This document shows positions 9,245-17,200 of a stretch of 64,000 nt of DNA, in pieces. A program made the position numbers and the translations under genes. Origin of the DNA: Cellulosimicrobium composti (GTDB lineage: Bacteria; Actinomycetota; Actinomycetes; Actinomycetales; Cellulomonadaceae); assembly GCF_009711085.1 (NCBI RefSeq), contig NZ_WMKA01000008.1:25544-89543 (forward strand), in the 5' to 3' direction. The number at the start of each line of letters is the position of its first letter. Positions within the stretch are counted from its first letter, which is position 1. Under the pieces are notes generated by a model. That model searched no databases and was not told the DNA's origin. It saw only the letters and a list, made by a program, of their open reading frames with translations.

Positions 9245-9284
9245 CGGGGCCGGGGCGGCAGGTGCTGCTGCCGCCCCGGCCCCG
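9245..9284 (-). promoter_or_regulatory. Perfect 17-bp hairpin between cebE and cebF
   Basis: Arms 9245-9261 and 9268-9284 are perfectly complementary over 17 bp with a 6-base loop. The structure starts 5 bases after the cebE stop. In binding-protein transporter operons such hairpins commonly keep binding-protein mRNA in excess, by protecting its 3' end or by attenuating the permease genes. Confidence 0.8.
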
Positions 9285-9289
9285 TCAGG

Positions 9290-10621
9290 TCACAGGCCCA
9301 GGTCCTGGAAGGACTGGAGCGTCTTCTGCCACGAGGACGCGGCGTCGTCCGTCTTCTCGACGTCCACGCGCTTGATGCCGTCCTGGACGGTCTGGTGGAT
9401 CGAGAAGTAGTTCGCGCCCTTGAACGGCGCGCCGTCGATCGCGAGCGCACGGTTGACGAAGATCTGGCCGACCGGGGCGTCGTTGAAGAAGTCGTTCGTG
9501 AACGACTGCACGGCGTCGGACTCCTGCGCCTCGAGCTGCGACGGGAACGTGCCCGCGTTCTCGAACGCCGTCGTCTGCTGCGCCGGGTCGGTCAGCCACG
9601 CGGCGAGCTCCTTGGCCGCCTCCGCGTTCGGGCCCGAGGCCGGGACCGTGAGGAACGAGCCGCCCCAGTTGAGGCCGCCGCCGGGGAAGACGTCCGCGAC
9701 GTTCCAGCCGGTGACGCCGCCCGAGCGCTCCTCGACCGGGCCGGTCATCCACGCGGGGCAGATCATCGTCGCGAAGCCGTCGTTCTGGAACGCGGCGTCC
9801 CAGTCGCCCGACCACTGCTCGAGGCCCGCGGAGAGGCCGTTCGTCGTCGACTGCTCGACGACCGTGTCGTAGATGTCGATGATCGGCTGGTTCGTCGCGA
9901 GGTCCTTGGGCGTGCCGTCGGACTCCTCGTAGGCGTTGTCGATCTGGTTGACCATGGCCTGCGAGATGGACATCGCCGAGTCGTACCAGGCGGAGTCGCT
10001 CGCGGCGACGAAGGTCGCGCCCGCGGCGAAGTAGTCGTCCCACGTGGCGTCCTCGCCACCGAGGAGCTCGGCCACGGCGGCGGGGTCGCTCGGCAGGCCC
10101 GCGGCCTCGAAGAGGTCCTGGCGGTAGCAGATCGCGCTCGGGCCGATGTCGGTGCCGTAGCCGATGACCTTGCCGTCGGTCGTCGTCGCCTGCTGGACCT
10201 TCCAGTCCACCCAGCGACCCTCGAGCTCGGGGTCGGTGAGGTCGGTGAACAGGTCGGGGTACTGCATGAGCTCGGGGAGCCAGTCGACCTCGATGGCCTC
10301 GATGTCGGCCAGGCCCTCGCCGCCGGCGGCGAGCTTGGTCGTGAGGTTGGTCCGCGCGTCCTCCGACTTCGCGGCCTTGGTCTGCTTGACGGTGACGTTC
10401 GGGTGCGACTCCGAGTACGCGGCCAGGAGCTCGTCCGAGTAGCCGAAGTCGTTGAACGTGGCGACCGTGAGCGTGATCTTCTCGTCGCCCGAGCCCGTCT
10501 CGGCGTCGTCCGAGCCGGACCCGCTCGAGCACGCGGTCAGGGTGAGGGTGATGGCCGCGAGGCCTGCGACGGCGGCGATCGCCTTGCGGGGCCGGCGGGT
10601 CGTACGGGTGCTGCTCAGCAC
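9290..10621 (-). CDS. cebE: Cellobiose-type sugar-binding lipoprotein CebE
   Basis: A 443-residue extracellular solute-binding protein (family 1). The signal peptide has a twin-Arg-like basic start, a hydrophobic core and the lipobox LTAC with Cys31, so the mature protein is lipid-anchored outside the membrane. The body matches CUT1 sugar binders: DIEAIEVDWLPEL, YGTDIGPSAICYRQDLFEAAG and the C-terminal AAKELAAWLTDPAQQ. The GTG at 10621 is preceded by AAGGGAG at ordinary spacing; upstream frames would break the signal peptide. It is the first gene of the cluster and lies directly behind CebR-like operators. Cellobiose as ligand is inferred from bglC, the operators and gene order. Confidence 0.92.
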   Translation of the reverse strand: MLSSTRTTRRPRKAIAAVAGLAAITLTLTACSSGSGSDDAETGSGDEKITLTVATFNDFGYSDELLAAYSESHPNVTVKQTKAAKSEDARTNLTTKLAAGGEGLADIEAIEVDWLPELMQYPDLFTDLTDPELEGRWVDWKVQQATTTDGKVIGYGTDIGPSAICYRQDLFEAAGLPSDPAAVAELLGGEDATWDDYFAAGATFVAASDSAWYDSAMSISQAMVNQIDNAYEESDGTPKDLATNQPIIDIYDTVVEQSTTNGLSAGLEQWSGDWDAAFQNDGFATMICPAWMTGPVEERSGGVTGWNVADVFPGGGLNWGGSFLTVPASGPNAEAAKELAAWLTDPAQQTTAFENAGTFPSQLEAQESDAVQSFTNDFFNDAPVGQIFVNRALAIDGAPFKGANYFSIHQTVQDGIKRVDVEKTDDAASSWQKTLQSFQDLGL

Positions 10622-10651
10622 GGTGACTCCCTTGTCGGTGGGGCGGGGTCG

Positions 10652-10665
10652 TGGCAGCGCTCCCA
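10652..10665. promoter_or_regulatory. CebR-like operator 1
   Basis: TGGCAGCGCTCCCA is a 14-bp near-palindrome that differs at one base from the Streptomyces CebR box TGGGAGCGCTCCCA. It lies about 30 bases before the cebE start. Confidence 0.8.
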
Positions 10666-10673
10666 CTCCTAAG

Positions 10674-10687
10674 TGGTAGCGCTTCCA
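10674..10687. promoter_or_regulatory. CebR-like operator 2
   Basis: TGGTAGCGCTTCCA keeps the AGCGCT core and the TGG/CCA ends. It sits just after the predicted transcription start of cebE, where a bound repressor would block the polymerase. Confidence 0.78.
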
Positions 10688-10699
10688 CACAACGGCCCG

Positions 10700-10729
10700 A
10701 TGGTGCGTTCCCCGGGGAATCCGTGTCAA
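10700..10729 (-). promoter_or_regulatory. cebE promoter (TTGACA, 18 bp, CACCAT)
   Basis: On the minus strand TTGACA (10729-10724) is followed after 18 bases by CACCAT (10705-10700). The start site would fall near 10693, just before operators 2 and 1. The -35 is a perfect match; the -10 is weak. Confidence 0.55.
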
Positions 10730-10754
10730 GCCGCAGGCCGTGAGGGGCGTGGTG

Positions 10755-10768
10755 TGGTCGCGCTCCCA
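10755..10768. promoter_or_regulatory. CebR-like operator 3 (upstream)
   Basis: TGGTCGCGCTCCCA is a weaker match. It lies upstream of the cebE -35 and about 88 bases from operator 2 (centre-to-centre 81). This spacing would allow looping between repressors. Confidence 0.55.
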
Positions 10769-10873
10769 CTCGGACGTTTCCGCAGGTCAGTGCGACGCGG
10801 GTCCCTACCGGCCGGTCGGTGTCCGGGGAAATCGTTACCGGTTCGAGACCGCCCCCGGAGCGTGGCTACCGGG

Positions 10874-11374
10874 TCAGCGCGCGAGCCACTCGCGCCCGGC
10901 GGACTCCTCGGCCGCGAGCGCGGTGCGCACCGCCTCGGCGGCGGCCTGCTCGATCGCGCTGCCGAACAACGGCACCGACGCCTTGACGTCGCCGTCGTAG
11001 CGCTGGACGGTCCCGTCGCCGTCGGGGGAGAGCGTCACGGTGCCCGTGAGGCGCACCGGGGCGCCGGTGATCTCGAGCGAGACCGTGCCGGCCCGCTCGC
11101 CGTCGCGCTCGGGCTCGTACGCCTCGGCCTGGCGGATCTCGAGCTGCCCGCCCACGAACGAGCGCACGTGCGCCGGGATCTGGTCCGTCGGCAGGGTGCG
11201 GCGCACCGTCACCGTGAAGCCCTCGACCGGCCCGCCCGTGACGTCGACCTGCTCGACGTGCGCGCCGGACCCGCCCGACCGGGCCGCGCGCCACCGGACG
11301 AACTCCTCGTCCGCGAGCATCGCGCCGACGGCGGGGACGGGGGCGGGATAGCGGAGCTCGACGCTCAGGTGCAC
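10874..11374 (-). CDS. DUF2505 domain protein
   Basis: A 166-residue soluble protein resembling the actinobacterial DUF2505 family, a START/SRPBCC-like fold of unknown function. It begins MHLSVELRYPAPVPAVGAML, has mixed beta content in the middle (FTVTVRRTLPTDQIPAHVRSFVGG) and ends with a helix-forming Ala/Glu stretch. The start is GTG with GAGGAGG 5 bases upstream. It stands alone between cebE and the pdtaS promoter. No catalytic residues are evident; a lipid- or hydrophobic-ligand-binding role is only suggested by the fold. Confidence 0.8.
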   Translation of the reverse strand: MHLSVELRYPAPVPAVGAMLADEEFVRWRAARSGGSGAHVEQVDVTGGPVEGFTVTVRRTLPTDQIPAHVRSFVGGQLEIRQAEAYEPERDGERAGTVSLEITGAPVRLTGTVTLSPDGDGTVQRYDGDVKASVPLFGSAIEQAAAEAVRTALAAEESAGREWLAR

Positions 11375-11496
11375 GGGACCTCCTCGGGCCCTCGCCGACC
11401 CTCACGGGGCCGGGCGACGGGTCGGTCGACGGTTCGGGCGACGGTTCGGGCGACCGCGTGCGGGCGCTGATGGGGACTCTACCGGTCCGACCCCTC

Positions 11497-11502
11497 TACG
11501 CT
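11497..11502 (+). promoter_or_regulatory. -10 element (TACGCT) of pdtaS
   Basis: TACGCT lies 7 bases before the GTG at 11510 and no ribosome-binding site is seen. A leaderless start is therefore likely, and this decides the start codon. Confidence 0.6.
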
Positions 11503-11509
11503 GGGGTCC

Positions 11510-13000
11510 GTGTCTGCCATGAGTGATCTCATCTCCCGCCACGCCGACCTCAGCCCGGCGGACAACGAGTGGTTGCACCTGCTCGTGGGGGACTGGCAGG
11601 TGATCTCCGACCTCGCGTTCGCCGACCTCGTGCTGTGGCTCCCCACGACGGACGGCAACTTCGTCGCCGTCTCGCAGTGTCGCCCGTCGACCGGTGCGAC
11701 CGTGCACTACGACGACATCGTCGGGTCGCTCGCGCCCGAGGGTCAGCGCCCCCAGCTCGAGCGCGCCCTCACCGAGGCGCGCTCGCAGCGCTCGCGCGAG
11801 CCGCGCTGGTTCGGCGCGTACGCGGTCCGTGAGGAGGCCATCCCCGTCGTGCACGACGGGCGGGCGATCGCGGTCGTCGCGCGGCAGACGAACCTCGGCA
11901 GCGGGCGCACGCCCAGCCGGCTCGAGCTCAACTACGTCGAGGCCGCGGACGACCTCATCGCGATGATCTCGCGTGGCGAGTTCCCGTTCCCCAACGCCGC
12001 GACGGGCCCGCGGCGCGGCGCCCCGCGCGTCGGCGACGGCCTCATCCGGCTCAACTCCGAGGGCGAGGTCCTCTACGCGAGCCCGAACGCGCTGAGCTGC
12101 TTCCACCGGCTCGGCGTCATCGGCCCGCTCGTCGGGCGCTCGCTCGCCGAGGTCACCGCGGACCTCATCGAGCACCAGACGCCGGTCGACGAGTCCCTCC
12201 CGCTCGTGGTCATGGGCCGCGCGCCGTGGCGCACCGAGATCGAGGCGCAGCGCGTCGCGCTCTCGCTGCGCGCGCTCCCGCTCACGGAGTCGGGCCAGCG
12301 CATCGGCGCGGTGCTGCTGTGCCGCGACGTGTCGGAGCTGCGTCGCCGCGAGCGCGAGCTCATCACCAAGGACGCGACGATCCGCGAGATCCACCACCGC
12401 GTGAAGAACAACCTGCAGACCGTCGCCGCGCTCCTGCGGCTCCAGGCCCGCCGCATGGACGTGCCCGAGGCGCGCGCCGCGCTCGAGGAGGCCATGCGAC
12501 GCGTCGCGACGATCGCGCTCGTCCACGAGAGCCTGTCGCAGACGCTCGACGAGGAGGTCGAGTTCGACGACATGGTGGGGCGCGCCCTGCGCCTCGCCGC
12601 CGACGTCGCGTCCGCCGACACGAGCGTCCGCACCGTCCGCACCGGCAGCTTCGGCCTCGTCCCCGCCGAGGACGCGACCCCGCTCGCGCTCATCCTCACC
12701 GAGCTCGTCACGAACGCCGTCGAGCACGGGCTCGCCAAGCAGGACGCGGGGACGGTCGAGGTCGCGGTCGAGCGCGACGGGTCCGCGCTGCGCGTCGTGG
12801 TCGCGGACGACGGCGTGGGCATGCCCGACGGCGACGTCGCCCGGGCGGGCAAGGCGGCCAAGAGCGGCCTCGGGACGCAGATCGTGCGGACGCTCGTGAC
12901 GAACGAGCTCGGCGGGACGATCGAGTGGTCGCCGCGGCCGGGCGGCGGCACGCAGGTCGTGCTCTCCCTCGTCCTGCGCGACGCGAACCGGCAGGGCTGA
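11510..13000 (+). CDS. pdtaS: PdtaS-type sensor histidine kinase
   Basis: A 496-residue soluble kinase. The N-terminal GAF-like region covers about residues 1-150, and a PAS domain about 170-285 (DGLIRLNSEGEVLYASPNAL to LLCRDVSELRRRE). The HisKA_2 helix carries the phosphorylated histidine in IREIHHRVKNNLQTVAALLR. The ATPase domain shows LILTELVTNAVEHGL, DDGVGMPDGD and SGLGTQIV. No membrane helices are present, matching mycobacterial PdtaS, which phosphorylates the RNA-binding ANTAR regulator PdtaR. No PdtaR gene is in the window. The GTG at 11510 is supported by the leaderless promoter; an ATG at 11519 is the alternative. The neighbouring whiB1 copies the M. tuberculosis gene order. Confidence 0.9.
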   Translation: MSAMSDLISRHADLSPADNEWLHLLVGDWQVISDLAFADLVLWLPTTDGNFVAVSQCRPSTGATVHYDDIVGSLAPEGQRPQLERALTEARSQRSREPRWFGAYAVREEAIPVVHDGRAIAVVARQTNLGSGRTPSRLELNYVEAADDLIAMISRGEFPFPNAATGPRRGAPRVGDGLIRLNSEGEVLYASPNALSCFHRLGVIGPLVGRSLAEVTADLIEHQTPVDESLPLVVMGRAPWRTEIEAQRVALSLRALPLTESGQRIGAVLLCRDVSELRRRERELITKDATIREIHHRVKNNLQTVAALLRLQARRMDVPEARAALEEAMRRVATIALVHESLSQTLDEEVEFDDMVGRALRLAADVASADTSVRTVRTGSFGLVPAEDATPLALILTELVTNAVEHGLAKQDAGTVEVAVERDGSALRVVVADDGVGMPDGDVARAGKAAKSGLGTQIVRTLVTNELGGTIEWSPRPGGGTQVVLSLVLRDANRQG

Positions 13001-13039
13001 CGGCCGTCCTGCGGGACGTGAGCCGGCGGGGCTGACGGC
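12970..13039 (+). repeat. 35-bp tandem duplication of the pdtaS 3' end
   Basis: Copy 1 (12970-13004) spans the last codons and stop of pdtaS. Copy 2 (13005-13039) follows directly with 31 of 35 identical bases, and still reads LRDVSRRG plus a stop codon against LRDANRQG. Confidence 0.85.
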
Positions 13040-13093
13040 GAAGGATGCGCGCGTCGGGGGACGGCGCTGCTGCACGTCGGCGCGGATGACGTG

Positions 13094-13114
13094 CCGGCCG
13101 GTCGCGCCGGCCGG
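13094..13114 (+). terminator. Candidate pdtaS terminator hairpin
   Basis: Arms 13094-13101 and 13107-13114 form an 8-bp G+C-only stem with a 5-base loop, about 95 bases after the pdtaS stop. No U-tract is present. Confidence 0.4.
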
Positions 13115-13210
13115 GCTGTCGTGCCGTCGGGGCTGCGGTGCACGTCGGCCGCAGACGCGCCGTCGCGTGGGCGGTGGTGCCGGGCCGCCGGCCGGGTGCG
13201 GGAACGACGA

Positions 13211-13240
13211 CGGGCCGCCACCCGCGAGGGTGACGGCCCG
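13211..13240 (-). terminator. whiB1 terminator hairpin (possibly bidirectional)
   Basis: Arms 13211-13223 and 13228-13240 pair over 13 positions with one mismatch and a 4-base loop. The hairpin lies 30 bases after the whiB1 stop, between the convergent pdtaS and whiB1 genes. The rest of 13041-13269 shows no coding potential. Confidence 0.7.
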
Positions 13241-13269
13241 TGGTCGACGTTCTCGACGCGGGGTGGGGC

Positions 13270-13518
13270 TCAGCCGGCGCGGCGCGCGCGGGCGGTGCGC
13301 CGCTTGAGCGCGCGGCGCTCGTCCTCGGACAGGCCTCCCCAGACGCCGGCGTCCTGGCCGGACTCGATGGCCCACTTCAGGCACGTGTCGACCACGTCGC
13401 AGCGGCGGCACACGGCCTTCGCCTCCTCGATCTGCAGGAGCGCGGGCCCCGTGTTGCCGATCGGGAAGAAGAGCTCGGGGTCTTCGTCGAGGCAGGCTGC
13501 GCGGTGGCGCCAGTCCAT
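13270..13518 (-). CDS. whiB1: WhiB1-type iron-sulfur transcription factor
   Basis: An 82-residue WhiB protein. Cys9, Cys37, Cys40 and Cys46 ligate a [4Fe-4S] cluster. The turn motif GVWGGLSEDER follows and the tail is basic (RRALKRRTARARRAG) for DNA contact. Length and residues fit WhiB1, the essential NO-responsive member that binds the primary sigma factor. The ATG at 13518 has AAGGAG 9 bases upstream. Its convergent partner is pdtaS, as with M. tuberculosis Rv3219/Rv3220c. The upstream 236 bases carry several inverted repeats that may be binding sites. Confidence 0.93.
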   Translation of the reverse strand: MDWRHRAACLDEDPELFFPIGNTGPALLQIEEAKAVCRRCDVVDTCLKWAIESGQDAGVWGGLSEDERRALKRRTARARRAG

Positions 13519-13630
13519 GATCGTCGTCTCCTTGGCAGAGGGGAGCCTGGTCGCGAGGTGATGACTCGTCGCGGGGCAGCCCGGCATGGGTCTGCCCGGA
13601 CCAAGGCTCGAGGCGGGGGTGATTGATGCT

Positions 13631-13654
13631 TGAACCAGGTTCACACCTCGTGAA
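13631..13654. promoter_or_regulatory. Overlapping inverted repeats upstream of whiB1
   Basis: TGAACCAGGTTCA (13631-13643) is a perfect 13-bp palindrome. It overlaps TTCAC-ACCTC-GTGAA (13640-13654), a 5-bp inverted repeat. They lie 110-135 bases before the whiB1 start. Repressor or CRP-like binding is possible but unassigned. Confidence 0.4.
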
Positions 13655-13709
13655 GCACAGCACAAGAGGTGACGAGAAAGTTTCCGCCGCATGAATCGTG
13701 AGGTCTTCG

Positions 13710-13723
13710 TCACACGGGTGTGA
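13710..13723. promoter_or_regulatory. Inverted repeat over the -35 of the 13755 gene
   Basis: TCACAC-GG-GTGTGA has perfect 6-bp arms and ends 17 bases before the -10 TACGCT. A protein bound here would cover the -35 region of the small membrane protein gene. Confidence 0.4.
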
Positions 13724-13740
13724 AGCCGCAGGTCGGCGCG

Positions 13741-13746
13741 TACGCT
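13741..13746 (+). promoter_or_regulatory. -10 element (TACGCT) of the small membrane protein gene
   Basis: The hexamer is identical to the one before pdtaS and lies 8 bases before the GTG at 13755, so the start is leaderless. Confidence 0.55.
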
Positions 13747-13754
13747 GGGTTCTC

Positions 13755-14210
13755 GTGCCCTCCCGCGACCGTTCCGCAGCATCGCCCGCACCGCGCCCGA
13801 CGCCGCCCCCCGGCGGCCCCTCGTCGCGGCCGGCCGCGCTCACGGCGCTCGTGGCGGGCGTCGGCGTCGAGATCGTCGCCCTCGTGGTGGGTGCCCTCGT
13901 CATCCTCGTCGAGCTCGTCCGTGGCGGGTCGCAGTCCGCGGGCGTGAGCGGGTTCCTCGTGGTCTTCGCGCTCGGTGTCGCGGCCGTGCTCGCCGCGAGC
14001 GTGCGCGGCCTGCTGCGGGGCCAGCGCTGGGCGCGCTCCCCGGTCGCGACCTGGCAGATCCTCCAGGGCGTCGTCGCCGTCTCGTCCCTGCAGGTCGGGG
14101 TGACGCCGTGGGTCGTCGCGGCCCTCGTGCTCGCGCTCGCGGTGCTCGTCCTGCTCATGCTGCGCCCCGTGGTCGAGGCGACGACGCGGGACGCGCGACC
14201 GGCTTCCTGA
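13755..14210 (+). CDS. Small multi-pass membrane protein, function unknown
   Basis: A 151-residue protein. The Pro/Ser-rich cytoplasmic start (PSRDRSAASPAPRPTPPPGG) is followed by about four hydrophobic segments: around ALVAGVGVEIVALVVGALVI, FLVVFALGVAAVLAASV, ILQGVVAVSSLQVG and VVAALVLALAVLVLLML. Similar small integral membrane proteins occur beside whiB1 in related actinobacteria, as far as I recall. The GTG start is set by the leaderless promoter. It converges on the long FtsK/SpoIIIE gene with 49 bases between. I do not recognise a domain. Confidence 0.75.
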   Translation: MPSRDRSAASPAPRPTPPPGGPSSRPAALTALVAGVGVEIVALVVGALVILVELVRGGSQSAGVSGFLVVFALGVAAVLAASVRGLLRGQRWARSPVATWQILQGVVAVSSLQVGVTPWVVAALVLALAVLVLLMLRPVVEATTRDARPAS

Positions 14211-14259
14211 GCCGCCGCGACACCTGAGCCCGACCGCTGCCGGGGTGCCGCCCCCGGCG

Positions 14260-17200
14260 TCACGGGACCGCGACCTGGACGGGCGCGAGACGCGCGCCGT
14301 CGACGAGCACGCCGCGGCCCGGACGTGGGCGCCCCGGCTCGGCGAGCCAGGCGAGGGAGTGCCCGAACACCTCGGAGCTGCCGCGCTCGCCCGGGGCCAG
14401 CACGACGCCGGTCCGGGCGCCCCGCAGGTCGGCGAGCGGCCCACGCAGCGCCGTCGCGGCGCTCGCGGTGGTCGCCGTCGCGACGAGCACGATCCCGTCC
14501 CGGGCCAGCGTCGCGAGACGGTCGGCCTCGAGGACGCACAGCTGGGCGAGCACGTCCAGGTCGTCGACCGCGACCACGCCGGGCGCAGCGCCGCCGCCGG
14601 TCGGGCCGTGAGTCGGGTCGCCGCCGCCGGACGGGGCGTGTGTCGGGTCGCCGGAAGGTCTGCGGGGCGGGTGGACGGGCGGGCCGGAGGCAGCGACGGC
14701 GTCGAGCAGCGCGGCGACCTCCGACGGGGTGAACCGCCGCGCCGTCGGCGTGCCGCGCGGCGCGAGCGCGGCGACCGCGCCGTCACGGGCGACGACGCCC
14801 CGCAGCGCACCGGCGCGCGCGACCTGCTGGACCACGAGCCGCAGCGCGCTCGTGCGACCGCTGCCCGGCGGGCCGACCACGAGCGCTCCGCGCGACACGT
14901 CGAGCGACAGGGTGCGGGCGTCGTCCCCGCCGAGCCCGACCAGCACCCGCAATCCTTCCGCGCTCGCGGGGCCCGCGCGGCGGTCGTCGGGAGGGCCTGC
15001 GCCCGGGCCGGGTCCCACGCTCGACCCCGGCTGCGGCGGCCGGGCGGGGTCCAGGTGCAGGTGCGGGTCGGAGCGGTCGAGGTCGGACGCGTCGACGCGG
15101 TCGGGGAGCCGCGCGAGGCGCATCACGCCCGGCCACCCGCCGGTGACGCGTACCGTGCCCGGCTCTTCGCCGCTCTCACGCACCTGCGCACGGAGGTGCG
15201 CTCGCCCGCCGGGTCGCGCGTCGGCGTCGGCGTCGGGGGTCGGGCGCACGGGCGGGTCCGTCTCCGGGCCCGGTTCGGCGGCCCGCGGCAGCGCGACCTG
15301 GCACAGCAGCGGGTCGTCCGGCCCGAGCCAGACCGCGCGGCCGGCAGGACCCCCCTGCCCGGCGAGCGCGCTCGGGACGCCGAGCGACACGTCGTCGTGG
15401 CGGTCGCGCGACGCGAGGACCACGCGCACGCCGACGTGGGCCGCGAGCCCGCCGACCGTCGGCCCGCTCCCCGCCAGCGCGACCGCGGTGGTGCCCTCGG
15501 CGAGGACGTCGGCGAGCAGGTCGGCGCCCGCGCCACCGGCCACGTCCGCGAGCGCGGCCCGGACCGCCTCGACGTCGTCGACGACGAGGAGCCTCCGCGC
15601 CCCGGTGCCGGCAGGGCCGGACGATTGCCCGTCGTGGTGAGCGGTGGCGCCTGGCGGCTGCCCGCGGTCGGGACCGGCGAGGCCGGGCGGCCGTCCCTGG
15701 GCGTCGTCGTGACCAACGAGGCCGGGCGGCCGTCCCTGGGCGTCGTCGTGACCGGCGAGGAGCCGCAGGAGCCGGACGAGCCGGCGCACGTCGCCGCGGC
15801 CCACGACCGTGCCCGTCCCGGGGTGTGACGAGAGGTCGGCGAACGCCCCGACGGCGTGGACCGCCCATCCGCGCTCGAGCGCCGCCCACGCCGCGGTACG
15901 CAGCGCGCTCGTGCGGCCCGACCGGGCGCGGCCGAGCACCGCGAGGTGCCCGTCGGTCGGGTCCCACCGGAGCACCGCGCGGCGTTGCTGCGCGGGCACG
16001 TCGCCGAGCGCGAGAGGCAGCCCCGCAGGGTCGCTCGCGCCGGACCTGTCAGCACCGTCCTGCCCGACGGCGGAACCGCTCGGCCCGACCTCGGCGCGCT
16101 CGAGCTCGTCCGCACCGACGTGCGTCGGCAGTGGAGGGAGCCAGGGTGGCGGCGGCGTGCGCGCGCCGCGGCGCGCGGCGACCTCGCGCGCCGCGTCCAC
16201 GAGACGTGCGAGCGCATCGCCAGCCGTCGCGTCGCCCGCCGTCGCGTCGCCCGACGGAGGGCCGGCCGACCGGTCACCCACGGTCAGGTCTCCCGACGGG
16301 ACCGCGCGGCGACCGGTCGGACCGCCGCCCGACAGGCTCGGCGTCGCGCTGCGGGGGACGTGCCACGGCGGTGCGAGCCGCGCCCCGGGCGCCGCGGCGG
16401 GCGTCTCGCCGCTCGCGCGGGCGCACTGCACGGCGAGGGGAGGCTCCGCGCCGCGGCGCAGGACGAGGCGCCCGGGCGCCCACGCCGGGACGAGTGCGGC
16501 GTGCGGACACTCGACGACGTCCCGGGAGTCGGCGACGTCGACCACCCGCAGGGCGAGTCGCAGCGTGATGTTGGCGCGCACGTCCGCGCTCACGGCTCCT
16601 GCCGGCCGCTGCGTCGCGAGCACGAGGTGCACCCCGAGCGCGCGCCCCTGAGCGGCGACGCGCAGCAGACCGGGGAGGAGCTCGGGCAGGTCGTCGGCGA
16701 GCGCGCGGAACTCGTCGACGACCACGACGAGCCGGGGCAGCCGACCGCGCGGCAGGTCGTCGACGCTCGTCGCCCCGGCCGCCGTGAGGACGCGCTCGCG
16801 GCGGTGGAGCTCGGCGCGCAGACCGTCGAGCGCGCGGCGGGCCAGGCCGGGGTCGAGGTCGGTCACCTGGCCCACGACGTGCGGGAGGCGGCCGCACGCC
16901 CCGAAGCTCGTGCCGCCCTTGAAGTCGACGAGCGCGAACGTCACCTCGTCGGGGGAGCGCCCGAGCGCGAGCCCCAGGACGAGGGTCTGCAGCAGCTCCG
17001 ACTTCCCGGCGCCCGTCGTCCCGGCGACGAGCACGTGCGGGCCGTCCTCGACGAGGTCGACCGTCACGGCTTGTCCGTCCGCGTCGACGCCGAGGACGGT
17101 GCGGAGGCCGCGCCGGTCGCGGCGCGGCGCGTCGTCCCAGCGCGCGCCGACCCATCCCGCGAGGTCGTGGCGCGCCCGGGGCGCGCCGAGCAGGTGGCCG

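Noticed and set aside
11402-14539. A minus-strand open frame of over 1000 codons covering pdtaS and whiB1
   Set aside because: It runs antisense through pdtaS and out of frame with whiB1, and lacks any domain.
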